Of a stretch of DNA of 64,000 bases, positions 9,227-18,336 are shown piece after piece. The notes beneath the pieces were generated by a model that was not told the origin of the DNA, made no database searches, and saw nothing but the letters and a program-made list of their open reading frames with translations. This DNA is from Prevotella sp. (lineage in GTDB: Bacteria; Bacteroidota; Bacteroidia; Bacteroidales; Bacteroidaceae). Position numbers and translations under genes: made by a program. Each line of letters begins with the position of its first letter. Positions within the stretch are counted from its first letter, which is position 1. Where the stretch lies: the NCBI GenBank assembly GCA_024697645.1, contig JAILFH010000093.1, positions 46,390-110,389 on the forward strand. The letters run 5' to 3'.

Positions 9227-9263
9227 AAGAAGCCGTCTATCTATTACAGGTAGGCGGCTTCTT
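9227..9263. terminator. Hairpin between convergent genes
   Basis: AAGAAGCCGTCTA (9227-9239) pairs with TAGGCGGCTTCTT (9251-9263) with one G-T pair. It lies between the stops of the GH128-like and glutamine synthetase genes and probably ends both transcripts. The T-tracts are short. Confidence 0.65.
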
Positions 9264-9312
9264 GATGATATGAGGAATTGGATGAATTGTTGATGTCTCA
9301 GTATTGAAGTAT

Positions 9313-10860
9313 TTATCCGCAGTGGAAATACTGATTGACGAGAGCGGTTATCTTTTCATGATCGCCACTGATATCGGCGCGAAGAGTGCGGTCGTTGAAC
9401 GAGCGGAGTTGGCTGATGATACCGTCAATCATCGTTGGCGAGAAGACATCGTAGGCCTCAAACACCTTACGCTGCCGGTTCAGACAGTCGGCTGAAGCCA
9501 CGCAAGAATCAGGAAGTTGAGCCAAAGTAGCGAGTTTGTCGGCATTGGCAGCGTCGTGAATATTCACGTCGACATAGTTCTTCTCAGCAACTTCCAAAGC
9601 ATTCTCCATCTCGAATCCATGACGACAAGCCACACAAAGACCAGCGAGCAGTTGATAGATGTCGGCAGAACCATCTGGTGAGCGCATCTCAACGGTCTGC
9701 TTCTGTGTCGTATCGAATGCTGCAGCAGGTTCAAGCGGATTGGCAAGAGCGCTCATATTGGTCTTCGCAGTCCAGCCCAGAGGAACGCGAACGAGCACAG
9801 AGCGGTTTCTATCGCCCCAGCAGACATTCGTCGGAGCCTCCTGATGAGGAACGAGGCGGAAGTAACTCGTCGGATTCTTATTGCCAAAGGCCGTAATACT
9901 CGGCGCCACATCCATCATTCCCGCAATCATGCGGAGTGCATCATCGGAAAGCGGTGTGCCAAACTGAGGTCTGGGCTTATCGGTAAGCATCATGTTCTTG
10001 CCGTCCTTGGTCAGACGCATGTGAACATGCAGACCCGAACCAGCCTTGCCCGTAGTGATCTTCGGAGCAAACGTAACGTTCAGTCCCATACGCCAGGCGA
10101 GATTACGAATCACCCATTTGGCAATCATCAGTTGGTCTGCTGCGTCGCAAACGGGAACCGGAAGGAACTCAATCTCATTCTGCTCATAGACGAGTCCGTC
10201 CTGTTCAAAATTTCCCACCTCCGAGTGTCCATACTTAATCTGTCCGCCTGTCTGAGCGATATAGTGCATACAGGCTGTACGGAAATCATTCGTCTTGGCA
10301 TAAGGCGCACTCTCGTGATAGCCTCGCTGATCAATAGCCGGGAAGACCCCCTCGGTCGGCTTGATGACGTAATATTCAAGTTCGCCCATTGCCTCATAGT
10401 TCATACCCGTTACCTCGCGGAAAGCCTTTGCAGCGCGGCGTAGCGTCTGTTCGGGAGACGAGGCGAGAGGCTGACCGTCTTTGTCGAAGAACGAACAAAG
10501 CAGACAGAGCGTAGGAATCTCAGCAAATGGGTCGACGAATGCCGTAGAGAAACGCGGAAGCACATAGAGGTCGCTGGCTGATGCGGCGATGAACGAGAAA
10601 AGACTCGAACCATCGACTCGTTCGCCACAAGTCAGAATCGTGTTCAGATAAGCGAGATCGCTAATGACGAAATTCAGATTCTTCAACTTTCCGTCTCCAC
10701 CAGGATACATGAAGTTGACCATACGAATCTCCTTCTCCTCAATGAAGCGGATGATGTCTTGCTTGGTGAACTCTTGTGGCAACTTCTGAAGAAAAGATAC
10801 CACGGGGTTAGCGTTGAGCGCCAACAGTTCTTCCCTAAGGGTAGGCTGACTATTTTCCAT
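9313..10860 (-). CDS. glnA: Glutamine synthetase family protein (GS-I-like)
   Basis: This 515-residue cytoplasmic enzyme would join ammonia to glutamate with ATP. The catalytic beta-barrel motifs are present: E160-L-E162 (metal-binding), GSGLHVH at 274-280, NRS at 352-354 in RNRSVLVRVP, and RSPDGSADIY from 393 in place of the usual RxPDxxxNPY. It is somewhat longer than typical type I enzymes, mainly from an N-terminal extension of about 40 residues. It is much shorter than the type III enzymes also found in Bacteroidota. A gamma-glutamyl ligase for another amine cannot be excluded. It stands alone with its own promoter at 10901-10932 and converges on the GH128-like gene. Confidence 0.82.
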   Translation of the reverse strand: MENSQPTLREELLALNANPVVSFLQKLPQEFTKQDIIRFIEEKEIRMVNFMYPGGDGKLKNLNFVISDLAYLNTILTCGERVDGSSLFSFIAASASDLYVLPRFSTAFVDPFAEIPTLCLLCSFFDKDGQPLASSPEQTLRRAAKAFREVTGMNYEAMGELEYYVIKPTEGVFPAIDQRGYHESAPYAKTNDFRTACMHYIAQTGGQIKYGHSEVGNFEQDGLVYEQNEIEFLPVPVCDAADQLMIAKWVIRNLAWRMGLNVTFAPKITTGKAGSGLHVHMRLTKDGKNMMLTDKPRPQFGTPLSDDALRMIAGMMDVAPSITAFGNKNPTSYFRLVPHQEAPTNVCWGDRNRSVLVRVPLGWTAKTNMSALANPLEPAAAFDTTQKQTVEMRSPDGSADIYQLLAGLCVACRHGFEMENALEVAEKNYVDVNIHDAANADKLATLAQLPDSCVASADCLNRQRKVFEAYDVFSPTMIDGIISQLRSFNDRTLRADISGDHEKITALVNQYFHCG

Positions 10861-10900
10861 GTTAATAGGTAAAATATTTAGGTTATTGATGTTCAGTCCA

Positions 10901-10932
10901 CAAATTTATGCATAATTTATGAGATTGCCAAA
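10901..10932 (-). promoter_or_regulatory. Bacteroidota promoter for the glutamine synthetase gene
   Basis: On the minus strand TTTG (10929-10932), 20 nt, then TAAATTTG (10901-10908). It lies 41 bases upstream of the ATG at 10860. Confidence 0.78.
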
Positions 10933-11207
10933 CTTTTCCATTCTTTTTTATTGCTTATCGCCAAAAACCATTTGAATGCTTCACCCTGACCGACTGAATC
11001 AAGAAAACACATTGTCAATATTTTTCAAAATCACATTGTTCTCATTTCTGAAAATAATGCCCAATTATCGACCTAAAATTCGAATTAAAAGTCAGTTAAA
11101 ACACCATATCTCAGCCAGAAATGACGATTATTAAGCAAAAAAGTACGAGTAAAACGCCATTTCCTGCAACGAAAATTCGAGTTGAAAATCGGGGGTTAAC
11201 GCCAGAA

Positions 11208-11548
11208 GTGTGACAATTGTGACAATTGGACAGTCGTTTTTTACGCCTCCCGACTTGACGAGATTTTCTCAAGTGATTGATTATCAATATGTTATAAAAT
11301 ATATTTAATAAATATTAATAATAATAACTAATAAATTAACATAGTTTTAACAGTTTTTGTGGCAGTTTTTATTGATTTAGTCGCAGTTTTGGGGTCAGTA
11401 GTTGCACTTTTAGGGGTTCTGGTGCAAGATAATGGGTGATTATTGAGAGTAAAGAATTGAGCGATTTGATTATTGTGGTCACTTACAAGCAACCGATTTT
11501 CTCCAAAGGAGCAAAAAAACGGGGTGTCATTTGTCACAATTGTCACAC
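11208..11548. repeat. Perfect 18-nt inverted repeat bracketing an AT-rich block
   Basis: GTGTGACAATTGTGACAA at 11208-11225 is the exact reverse complement of TTGTCACAATTGTCACAC at 11531-11548. Each arm is itself repetitive (TTGTCACAA then TTGTCACA). The 305 bases between hold no gene. Confidence 0.8.
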
Positions 11549-11690
11549 CTCAAAAAGTGTATGTAAAAATTTTTCAATAAAAAAGTCAACAGACTATCTT
11601 TTCTGCCGTTCTGGAAAGTGAAGAAAAATGGAAAAGAAAACAGCCCTAATAGCCAAGAATTTAGCCCTAAAATCGAGACGTTTATATAAA

Positions 11691-11878
11691 GCATGTCTTT
11701 AGACCTTAGAGAGCAATGCTTTTGACCTTAGAAAGCATGCCTTTATACCTATATAAAGACATCCTCTGTATAATCGAAAGACATGCTCTGTATGGTCAAA
11801 AGGATAACTTTACATAGTCAAAAGCAATGCTCTGTTTAGTCGAAAGAACTGCTCCGTAAAATCAAAAGAAATGCGTTC
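11691..11878 (+). repeat. 22/23-nt degenerate tandem repeat array, copy 2 of 3
   Basis: Eight full units start at 11691, 11713, 11735 (23 nt), 11758, 11780, 11802, 11824 and 11846, followed by a partial unit to about 11878. Units share GCATGC/GCAATGCTTT starts and AGAAA/TCAAAA ends with the arrays at 577 and 34028. The one 23-nt unit again carries the TTTATACCTATATAAA core. The array lies downstream of the Nudix gene. Confidence 0.85.
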
Positions 11879-12017
11879 TATCCTCAATTGGAATTTTCAT
11901 TTTGATAGAGAAACTATTTGAGGCTATTTCAGAGTTCTTATGGCAAGGTTTCAACGACAAAAAGATGCTTATCTGCTGAGAATGGATTCAATTTAGAAAA
12001 CGCAATCAGCGAGTTGG

Positions 12018-12530
12018 CTAAATTTTCAGGAAGTCAATGAATCGTTTGTATTCACTTTCGAAATTGGGTGTGAGCAGGCCTTTGCCAATTGCCTCTTGAA
12101 TTTCCTCAGCCGACCAGAATCGTCCGCCGTCAAGTTCTTCAGCAGAGGGATGAATCGGGCCGTCGTAAATAGTCCGATGAACATAGACCAATTCACTTTC
12201 GCGCTGACTTTCGAACACATACATTCCCACGCATTCTGGAGTGAATTCCGTAATACCCAGTTCTTCGCTAACCTCCCTGACCAATGCTGTCTCAGGCGTC
12301 TCGCCATAATCGATATGTCCACCAACAGCCGTATCCCACTTCCCAGGCTGAATGTCCTTCCATTCGGGACGTTTCTGCAGATACAACTCGCTGCGACTAT
12401 TCAACACATGAAGATGAACCACAGGATGCAACAGGTGCGAACCGCTATGGCACTCACCTCTCGTAGCCTTACCTATCACCTCACCCCGCTCATTCACTAT
12501 TGGGAATATTTCCTTTTGATTATCTTTCAT
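12018..12530 (-). CDS. Nudix hydrolase
   Basis: This 170-residue cytoplasmic pyrophosphohydrolase has a complete Nudix box at 71-93: G71, five residues, E77, seven residues, R85-E86, E89-E90, G92-I93. The N-terminus (IFPIVNERGEVIGKATRGECHSG) and HPVVHLHVLN strand match the YfcD/isopentenyl-diphosphate-isomerase-like branch. The natural substrate cannot be told from sequence. It is a single gene, with a possible -7 box TAATTTTG at 12601-12608 on the minus strand. The next gene is divergent. Confidence 0.88.
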   Translation of the reverse strand: MKDNQKEIFPIVNERGEVIGKATRGECHSGSHLLHPVVHLHVLNSRSELYLQKRPEWKDIQPGKWDTAVGGHIDYGETPETALVREVSEELGITEFTPECVGMYVFESQRESELVYVHRTIYDGPIHPSAEELDGGRFWSAEEIQEAIGKGLLTPNFESEYKRFIDFLKI

Positions 12531-12600
12531 CGCTTCCTCAATCTGTTTCTATTTCCGTGAAGAGTTTTCGCATACGAAAAACGCTTCCATTTTTCGGACG

Positions 12601-12608
12601 CAAAATTA
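12601..12608 (-). promoter_or_regulatory. Possible -7 promoter box for the Nudix gene
   Basis: TAATTTTG on the minus strand, 71 bases upstream of the ATG at 12530. No clear TTTG element is found at the expected distance. Confidence 0.4.
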
Positions 12609-12620
12609 CAAAAAATCAAC

Positions 12621-12712
12621 TTAAAACTGACTCTTTTCCATTAAAATTCAAACTCTTCTCACCTTAAATTTCAAACTCTTTTCACCTAAAAATCAAACTC
12701 TTTCCACCTAAA
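12621..12712. repeat. 22/23-nt A/T-rich tandem repeat upstream of alcohol dehydrogenase
   Basis: Units at 12621-12640 (20 nt), 12641-12663, 12664-12686 (both 23 nt), 12687-12708 (22 nt) and a partial one. Each has TTAAAATT or a variant followed by CAAACTCTTTTCACC. The sequence is unrelated to the GCAATGCTTT arrays but the period is the same. It fills most of the 309-base gap 12531-12839 between divergent genes. Confidence 0.75.
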
Positions 12713-12839
12713 ATTCCAATACAGAATGAGCAATCTTAAAAAGCAACATGAAAATAACTCAATTTTTATCCCAAAGGGATTAAACTATTTCGCTCTTTTT
12801 ACGTCTAATAAAAACATTATACTAAATAGGATTCCCCTT

Positions 12840-14027
12840 ATGAAAGATTTTTGTTTTTATGCCCCGACTTATGTCGTGTTTGGCAAAAATTCAGAGGAGC
12901 AGGTTGCTTCTCAAGTGAAGAAATTTGGTGGCAAGAAGGTTCTCGTACACTATGGTGGAAAGAGTGCCATTCGATCAGGCCTTCTCGATAAGATTTGCGG
13001 TTTGCTCCGCGAAGGTGGTGTCGAATTTGTGCAGTTGGGCGGCGTTGTGCCCAATCCCCGCTTGTCGCTTGTCCACGAAGGCATTGAGTTGTGCCAGCGC
13101 GAGGGAATTGACTTCCTGCTGGCAGTTGGTGGCGGTAGCGTCATCGACTCCTGCAAGGCAATAGCCATGGGTGTTGCCAATCCCGACATTGAGGTTTGGG
13201 ACATCTACACGGGCAAGGCTAAACCCGCGAAGGCCCTTCCTGTGGCTGCAGTGCTGACGATTCCCGCAGCAGGTAGCGAGATGAGCAATTCCACCGTGAT
13301 TACCAACGAAGACGGCGACGTGAAACTTGGTTTTTCCAGCGATCTGCTGCGCCCGAAGTTTGCCATCATGAATCCCTGCCGCACATTCACCCTTCCGCCT
13401 TATCAGACGGCCTCTGGCGTGACCGACATCATGATGCACACAATGGAGCGCTATTTCACCAAGGAAGACGATATGGACCTCACCACCGATTTGGCAGAGG
13501 CTCTGTTGCGCCGAATGAAGACCGCTGTGTTTGCTGTGCTGAAGAATCCTGAGGACTATCGTCAGCGCGCTCAGATTATGTGGGGCGGAAGTCTTGCACA
13601 CAACGACCTGACTGGCTGCGGCGTTCAGGACGACTGGGCTACACACCAACTCGAGCACGAACTCAGCGGAATGTTCGACGTCACTCACGGAGCAGGTTTG
13701 GCTGCTATGTGGCCCAGTTGGGCTCGCTACGTGATGCACGAGAATGTGAGCCGCTTCGTTCGCTTCGCTGTGAACGTGATGGATGTTCCCAACGACTTCA
13801 CCGATCCTGAGGGCACTGCCCTTCGCGGCATTGAGGCAATGGAACGCTTCTATCATGCCATCGGAATGCCCATCAACATCAAGGAACTCATCGGCCGCGA
13901 CATCACTGATGATGAAATCAAGGAGATGGTTCGCAAGTGCAGTCACGACTACACTGCTTGCTGCGGTGGACTGAAGGTGCTGAATGCCGAGGATATGGAG
14001 GCCATCTACCGTTTAGCCCGCGGATAA
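12840..14027 (+). CDS. Iron-containing alcohol dehydrogenase (butanol dehydrogenase / YqhD type)
   Basis: This 395-residue cytoplasmic oxidoreductase would reduce aldehydes to alcohols with NAD(P)H. The nucleotide-binding GGGSVID is at 97-103, and the family's AAGSEMS follows at 143-149. Metal ligands by comparison with YqhD are D196, H200, H269 and H283. An upstream ATG at 12726 would add 38 non-conserved residues; the start MKDFCFYAPT matches the usual family N-terminus. The epimerase-like gene follows after 31 bases and the outer-membrane barrel gene after that, probably as one transcript. G/C use in the third codon position is higher than in the preceding intergenic region, as expected for a real gene. 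Confidence 0.9.
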   Translation: MKDFCFYAPTYVVFGKNSEEQVASQVKKFGGKKVLVHYGGKSAIRSGLLDKICGLLREGGVEFVQLGGVVPNPRLSLVHEGIELCQREGIDFLLAVGGGSVIDSCKAIAMGVANPDIEVWDIYTGKAKPAKALPVAAVLTIPAAGSEMSNSTVITNEDGDVKLGFSSDLLRPKFAIMNPCRTFTLPPYQTASGVTDIMMHTMERYFTKEDDMDLTTDLAEALLRRMKTAVFAVLKNPEDYRQRAQIMWGGSLAHNDLTGCGVQDDWATHQLEHELSGMFDVTHGAGLAAMWPSWARYVMHENVSRFVRFAVNVMDVPNDFTDPEGTALRGIEAMERFYHAIGMPINIKELIGRDITDDEIKEMVRKCSHDYTACCGGLKVLNAEDMEAIYRLARG

Positions 14028-14058
14028 ATTACTCATCCCAAGACAACACAAATACTTT

Positions 14059-15075
14059 ATGAAAATATTAATAATAGGTGGAACTGGTACCATTAGCAGT
14101 GCAATCACACGGCAATTGGCTGCCAGTGGCCACGAACTATGGCTCCTGAACAGGGGAAATCGCAAGGACGAAGTGCCTGCAAACGTCAAGCAAGTCATCA
14201 CCGACATCAACGACGAGGCTCGCGTTTTGGAACTCGTGGGCGACGAGCAGTTTGATGCAGTTTGTGAGTTCATCGGATTCCTTCCGAGTCAGGTGGAACG
14301 CGACATCCGCCTGTTCAAAGGTCGTACGCGCCAGTATGTCTACATCAGTTCGGCTTCGGCCTACAACAAGCCTGCTGCCAGTCATGTCATCACCGAAGGA
14401 ACTTCGCTCGCCAATCCCCATTGGCAGTATTCTCGCGACAAGATTGCCTGCGAGGAACTCTTGATGAAAGCGTGGCGCGAGGAAGGATTCCCCGTGACCA
14501 TCGTCCGCCCAAGTCACACTTATTGCGAGCGCGGCGTTCCCGTAAGTGTTCATGGACCGAAAGGCTCCTGGCAAGTGCTGAAGCGCATGATTGAAGGTAA
14601 GCCCGTTCTCGTACAGGGCGACGGTAGTTCACTCTGGACGCTTACCTGGAACGAGGACTTTGCCCGAGGCTTCATCGGACTACTGGGCAATCCGAAGGCA
14701 ATCGGTGAGCCGTTCCAGATTATGAGCGACGAACAACTCACCTGGAACCAAATCTACCAGTGCGTTGCCAATGCGTTGGGAGTTACATTCAAGCCCTATC
14801 ACGTTTCCTCCGACTTCCTCGCCTCTGTTGCGCCTAAGGAATGGGATTTCGAGGGCAATCTGACTGGCGACAAATCGGTCACCGTTGTCTTCGACTGCAC
14901 GAAACTGAAGCGGGCTGTTCCCGGATTCCAGTGCACGACTCGTTTCGACGAAGGTGTTCGTCGCTGCGTTAGACACATATTGAATCATCCCGAACTGCAA
15001 ATTGAAGACCCCGACTTCGACCAATGGTGCGACCGCGTTATCGAAGTGCAAGACGCCGCTCGCAAATCATTCTGA
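14059..15075 (+). CDS. NAD-dependent epimerase/dehydratase-like SDR protein
   Basis: This 338-residue extended short-chain dehydrogenase/reductase-like protein begins directly with a Rossmann fold (GGTGTIS at 7-13). It has the SSASAY strand-loop at 98-102 and Y124-xxx-K128 (YSRDK), the expected catalytic pair. Such proteins usually act on nucleotide sugars, but the C-terminal half (LTWNEDFARGF, EPFQIMSDEQLTWNQIY) resembles a loosely defined branch with unknown substrate. It starts 31 bases after the alcohol dehydrogenase and ends 18 bases before the barrel gene, so an operon is likely. Confidence 0.8.
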   Translation: MKILIIGGTGTISSAITRQLAASGHELWLLNRGNRKDEVPANVKQVITDINDEARVLELVGDEQFDAVCEFIGFLPSQVERDIRLFKGRTRQYVYISSASAYNKPAASHVITEGTSLANPHWQYSRDKIACEELLMKAWREEGFPVTIVRPSHTYCERGVPVSVHGPKGSWQVLKRMIEGKPVLVQGDGSSLWTLTWNEDFARGFIGLLGNPKAIGEPFQIMSDEQLTWNQIYQCVANALGVTFKPYHVSSDFLASVAPKEWDFEGNLTGDKSVTVVFDCTKLKRAVPGFQCTTRFDEGVRRCVRHILNHPELQIEDPDFDQWCDRVIEVQDAARKSF

Positions 15076-15093
15076 AAAAAGATTTTTTAATTC

Positions 15094-17988
15094 ATGTTGC
15101 GAAAAATAATTCTGCTCGCCCTTTTCGGACTGTCTACTCTTATTGCCTTTGGGCAACCGCGCCAACAACTGACCATTATCGGACACCTGACGGATGTTGA
15201 CTCCAAGGAGGCCATCGAACAGGCAACCGTTCAGATGTTTTGGGCAAAGGACAGTACGTTCGTGGGCGGTACTATCACAAACGACCAAGGAAATTTCTCA
15301 ATCGAAGCACCTTCGAACGGCATCTATCTGCTGAAATTCTCGTCAATCGGCTATCAGACCATTGAGCGAGAAGTGACCCTTCGGCGAAACGAAAACCAAG
15401 ATCTTGGCGACATTCGTATGTCGACGGAGGCCGTGATGCTCGAGGGAGCAACCATTACGGCTCAGGTCTCGCCCGTCATCGTGCGCAAGGACACACTCGT
15501 CTATAGTCCCGAAGCCTACCGAACGCCTGAAGGCTCGGCCATCGAGGAACTCATCAAGCGAATGCCGGGAGCCGATATCGACGAAGACGGCAATATCACC
15601 ATCAACGGAAAAGCAATCAAGAAAATTCTGCTCGACGGCAAGGAGTTCATGCTCGGCGATATCGAAACCGCGCTGAAGAATCTGCCCGTGAGCATCATCC
15701 AGAACGTCAAGTTCTACGATCAGCAAAGCGATCAGGCCCGCATCACGGGTATTGAGGACGGAAATAAGGAAACCGTGCTCGACTTCACCATCAAGAAAGG
15801 CATGAATCGTGGCTATATGACCAATCTCGACCTTGCCGGTGGCACAAAGCATCGCTATGCGTCAAGGGGTATGGGAAGTAGTTTCACCGACAAGACGCGA
15901 TTCGTGCTGATGGGCAATCTGAACAATAAGGAGGAGAACTCCGGATGGTGGAACCGCAGGGGTCTGAACGCCAACAAGATGGCTGGCACCAATTTCAACT
16001 ACGACGACGGAAAGAAACTCAAGGCCGACTTTTCTGTGCGCTGGAACCATCGCGATGGTGACAACCATAGTGAGAATGCCCGAGAGAATTTCTATAGTCA
16101 GGAATCGCGTACCTTCTCAAACAGCAATTCGAAGAACCTCACCCGAAGCAACAACTGGAACGGCAATATGCGCGTAGAATGGAAACCCGACACGTTGACG
16201 AACATTCTGCTGCGCGCCAATGGAAGCACTGGAACCAACGACGGCAAATCGTTCTCGCAAAGCGCGACTTTCAACGACGACCCGTATCTCTACGCTTCTG
16301 ACCCACTGGAAGCATTGTCGCCTTCTCCCACCCTTTCTCCGCTCTCGCCCTATCTGGTGAACTACAACAGAAGCGCGAGTCTGAGTTATGGCGAGAACAA
16401 TAACGCTTGGGCGATGCTGCAGTTCTATCGCAGACTGAACTCACGGGGACGAAACATCACGCTGCGCGTGGAAGGCAGTACGGGTAAGAGTCATCAGCGA
16501 AATATGTCGAACAACGACGTCGACCTCTTCCTCGTGAAGAATCAAGCAGGTCAGGACTCCACCTATTTCACTGCGCGCTACAACACGACTCCTACCAACA
16601 ACAGCGGCTATGTGCTCAGCGCCTCCTATAGCGAACCGCTCTGGAAAGGGGCTCATCTGCAGGCCAGTTACGAACTGCGCTACAACAAGAACAAGAGCGA
16701 CCGCCAGACTTACGACTTCAGTCATTTGCCCGAGAACATCTTCAGCGACATCGTTCCTGAATATCGCGACTGGGACGCTTGGCTCTCGCCCGTCGAAGAC
16801 AATCTCGACACCTTCCTCGACAAGAACCTCAGCCGCTATTCTGAATACAAGAACTATACCCACAACATGCGACTTGTGCTTCGCCATTGGCAAGAGGAAT
16901 ACGACTATAACGTGGGTGTGCTCGTGCAGCCTCAGCGCTCGAACTTCATTCAGGACTATCGCGGACGCTACGTCGATACTGTGAGAACGGTTACGAATCT
17001 GACGCCCACGATTGACTTCCACTATAAGTTCAGTGAGCAGAGCAACATCTGGCTGCATTATCGTGGCGACACTCGTCAGCCCGACATCACTCAGTTGCTC
17101 GACATTACCGACGACTCCAACCCGCTCTACATCACGCAGGGTAACCCGGGTCTGAAGCCACAGTTCACCAACTCGCTGAATGTCTATTACAACAACTATA
17201 TTAATAAGTACAAGCGCTCGATAGTTCTTTACGGTAACTACCGACACACGCGAAACAGCATTTCGAATCTTGTTCGCTACAATGCTGAGACGGGTGGAAG
17301 TCTGTCGAGACCTGAGAACATCAATGGCAACTGGAATGCTGACGGCGGTTTCACCTTCAACACTGCGCTCGATAGTGCGGCTCACTGGAACATCGGAACT
17401 GACACGCGTATTCGCTATAATAATTATGTGAGTTATGTGGCACAAATGATGGCCGACGCCAAGAAGAACAATACGCGCACGACGAACCTGAACGAGCGTC
17501 TGAACATCAGTTTCCGAAACGACTGGCTCGAGGTGACGCTCGACGGAAACGTCAACTATCAGCATTCGCGCAACGAACTTCAGCCCAATGCCGACCTCGA
17601 TACTTGGCAGTTCAGTTATGGCGGACAATTCCTCCTCCGACTCCCATTGGGTTTCGAGGTGAGCAGCAATCTTCGTCAGCATAGCCGTCGAGGCTACAAC
17701 GACTCGTCGATGAATACGAATGAACTCATCTGGAACGGTCAGGTGTCGAAGACTTTCCTCAAGAGCAAAACGCTCATCGTGGCTCTCAACTTCTATGACC
17801 TATTGGGACAGCAGAGCAACTACGAGAGATGGGTGAATGCAACGGGTCGCAGCGACACACGATACAACAGCATCAATTCCTATGCGATGCTTCACGTGCG
17901 CTATCGTCTGAATATGTTCGGTGGAAAGGTCGACTCTGATGGTCGCTACGATAAGAAATGGGGTAACCGCGATCGTCGCCGCTGGTAA
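15094..17988 (+). CDS. TonB-receptor-like outer-membrane beta-barrel protein
   Basis: This 964-residue outer-membrane protein has a signal peptide (residues 1-20, LIAFGQ) and a carboxypeptidase-regulatory-like beta-sandwich at about 26-110 (GHLTDVDSKEAIEQATVQMF, then GNFSIEAPS). A plug-like region (about 120-230, EELIKRMPGADIDEDGNITI and NGKAIKKILLDGKEF) precedes a long aromatic-rich barrel to the end. This is the arrangement of the outer-membrane beta-barrel family (OMP_b-brl_3) of Bacteroidota, related to TonB-dependent receptors. No partner SusD lies nearby. It is the third gene of the alcohol dehydrogenase - epimerase - barrel run, and what it transports is unknown. Confidence 0.8.
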   Translation: MLRKIILLALFGLSTLIAFGQPRQQLTIIGHLTDVDSKEAIEQATVQMFWAKDSTFVGGTITNDQGNFSIEAPSNGIYLLKFSSIGYQTIEREVTLRRNENQDLGDIRMSTEAVMLEGATITAQVSPVIVRKDTLVYSPEAYRTPEGSAIEELIKRMPGADIDEDGNITINGKAIKKILLDGKEFMLGDIETALKNLPVSIIQNVKFYDQQSDQARITGIEDGNKETVLDFTIKKGMNRGYMTNLDLAGGTKHRYASRGMGSSFTDKTRFVLMGNLNNKEENSGWWNRRGLNANKMAGTNFNYDDGKKLKADFSVRWNHRDGDNHSENARENFYSQESRTFSNSNSKNLTRSNNWNGNMRVEWKPDTLTNILLRANGSTGTNDGKSFSQSATFNDDPYLYASDPLEALSPSPTLSPLSPYLVNYNRSASLSYGENNNAWAMLQFYRRLNSRGRNITLRVEGSTGKSHQRNMSNNDVDLFLVKNQAGQDSTYFTARYNTTPTNNSGYVLSASYSEPLWKGAHLQASYELRYNKNKSDRQTYDFSHLPENIFSDIVPEYRDWDAWLSPVEDNLDTFLDKNLSRYSEYKNYTHNMRLVLRHWQEEYDYNVGVLVQPQRSNFIQDYRGRYVDTVRTVTNLTPTIDFHYKFSEQSNIWLHYRGDTRQPDITQLLDITDDSNPLYITQGNPGLKPQFTNSLNVYYNNYINKYKRSIVLYGNYRHTRNSISNLVRYNAETGGSLSRPENINGNWNADGGFTFNTALDSAAHWNIGTDTRIRYNNYVSYVAQMMADAKKNNTRTTNLNERLNISFRNDWLEVTLDGNVNYQHSRNELQPNADLDTWQFSYGGQFLLRLPLGFEVSSNLRQHSRRGYNDSSMNTNELIWNGQVSKTFLKSKTLIVALNFYDLLGQQSNYERWVNATGRSDTRYNSINSYAMLHVRYRLNMFGGKVDSDGRYDKKWGNRDRRRW

Positions 17989-18150
17989 TTTTCGTCTATC
18001 AGTTTTAGGAAGAAAAAACTCCGTTTAAAGAAGTAAGAACTTACTCGTAGGAAGAAAGAACTCATCTGCCCGAAATCTCCCCAGCGCTGCAAGAGAATAA
18101 ATCATTCAATGATTCTTCTCCACGAGAGAGCAGAATAAATAACAACACAG

Positions 18151-18194
18151 ACGGCTTCTGTTTGGTCTAATCACCAGCAGAGGCCGTTTTGTTT
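18151..18194 (+). terminator. Terminator after the outer-membrane barrel gene
   Basis: ACGGCTTCTG (18151-18160) pairs with CAGAGGCCGT (18178-18187, one G-T pair), followed by TTTGTTT. The rest of the 348-base gap 17989-18336 holds only a TGACAATTTGTCA palindrome (18247-18259) before clpB. Confidence 0.7.
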
Positions 18195-18336
18195 CAGGAT
18201 TCTTCTGACTCAAGGATTCCATTCGTGCCAAATCGTCGGTAACTTCTGACAATTTGTCAACAAATTCGAATTGGCGCAATCTTTGACTAACACATTGTAG
18301 AAACAAAAAATTAAAATAAAGAAAGGAGAATTAATT

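Larger units (their letters stand above)
10933..12017. other. Gene-free stretch, AT-rich with repeats
   Basis: No convincing coding sequence is seen. Short open frames at 11328-11546 and 11436-11621 are low-complexity and lack recognisable domains. The stretch contains an 18-nt perfect inverted repeat (11208-11225 and 11531-11548) bracketing 305 bases. A G/T-rich segment with repeated CAGTTTT / GCAGTTTT words lies at about 11345-11430, and the second 22/23-nt repeat array at 11691-11878. Confidence 0.6.

Noticed and set aside
11436..11621. 61-codon frame in the AT-rich gap
   Set aside because: It runs across the inverted-repeat arm and has no recognisable feature.
16441..17682. 413-codon minus-strand frame inside the outer-membrane barrel gene
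   Set aside because: Antisense shadow. No signal, domain or start context.
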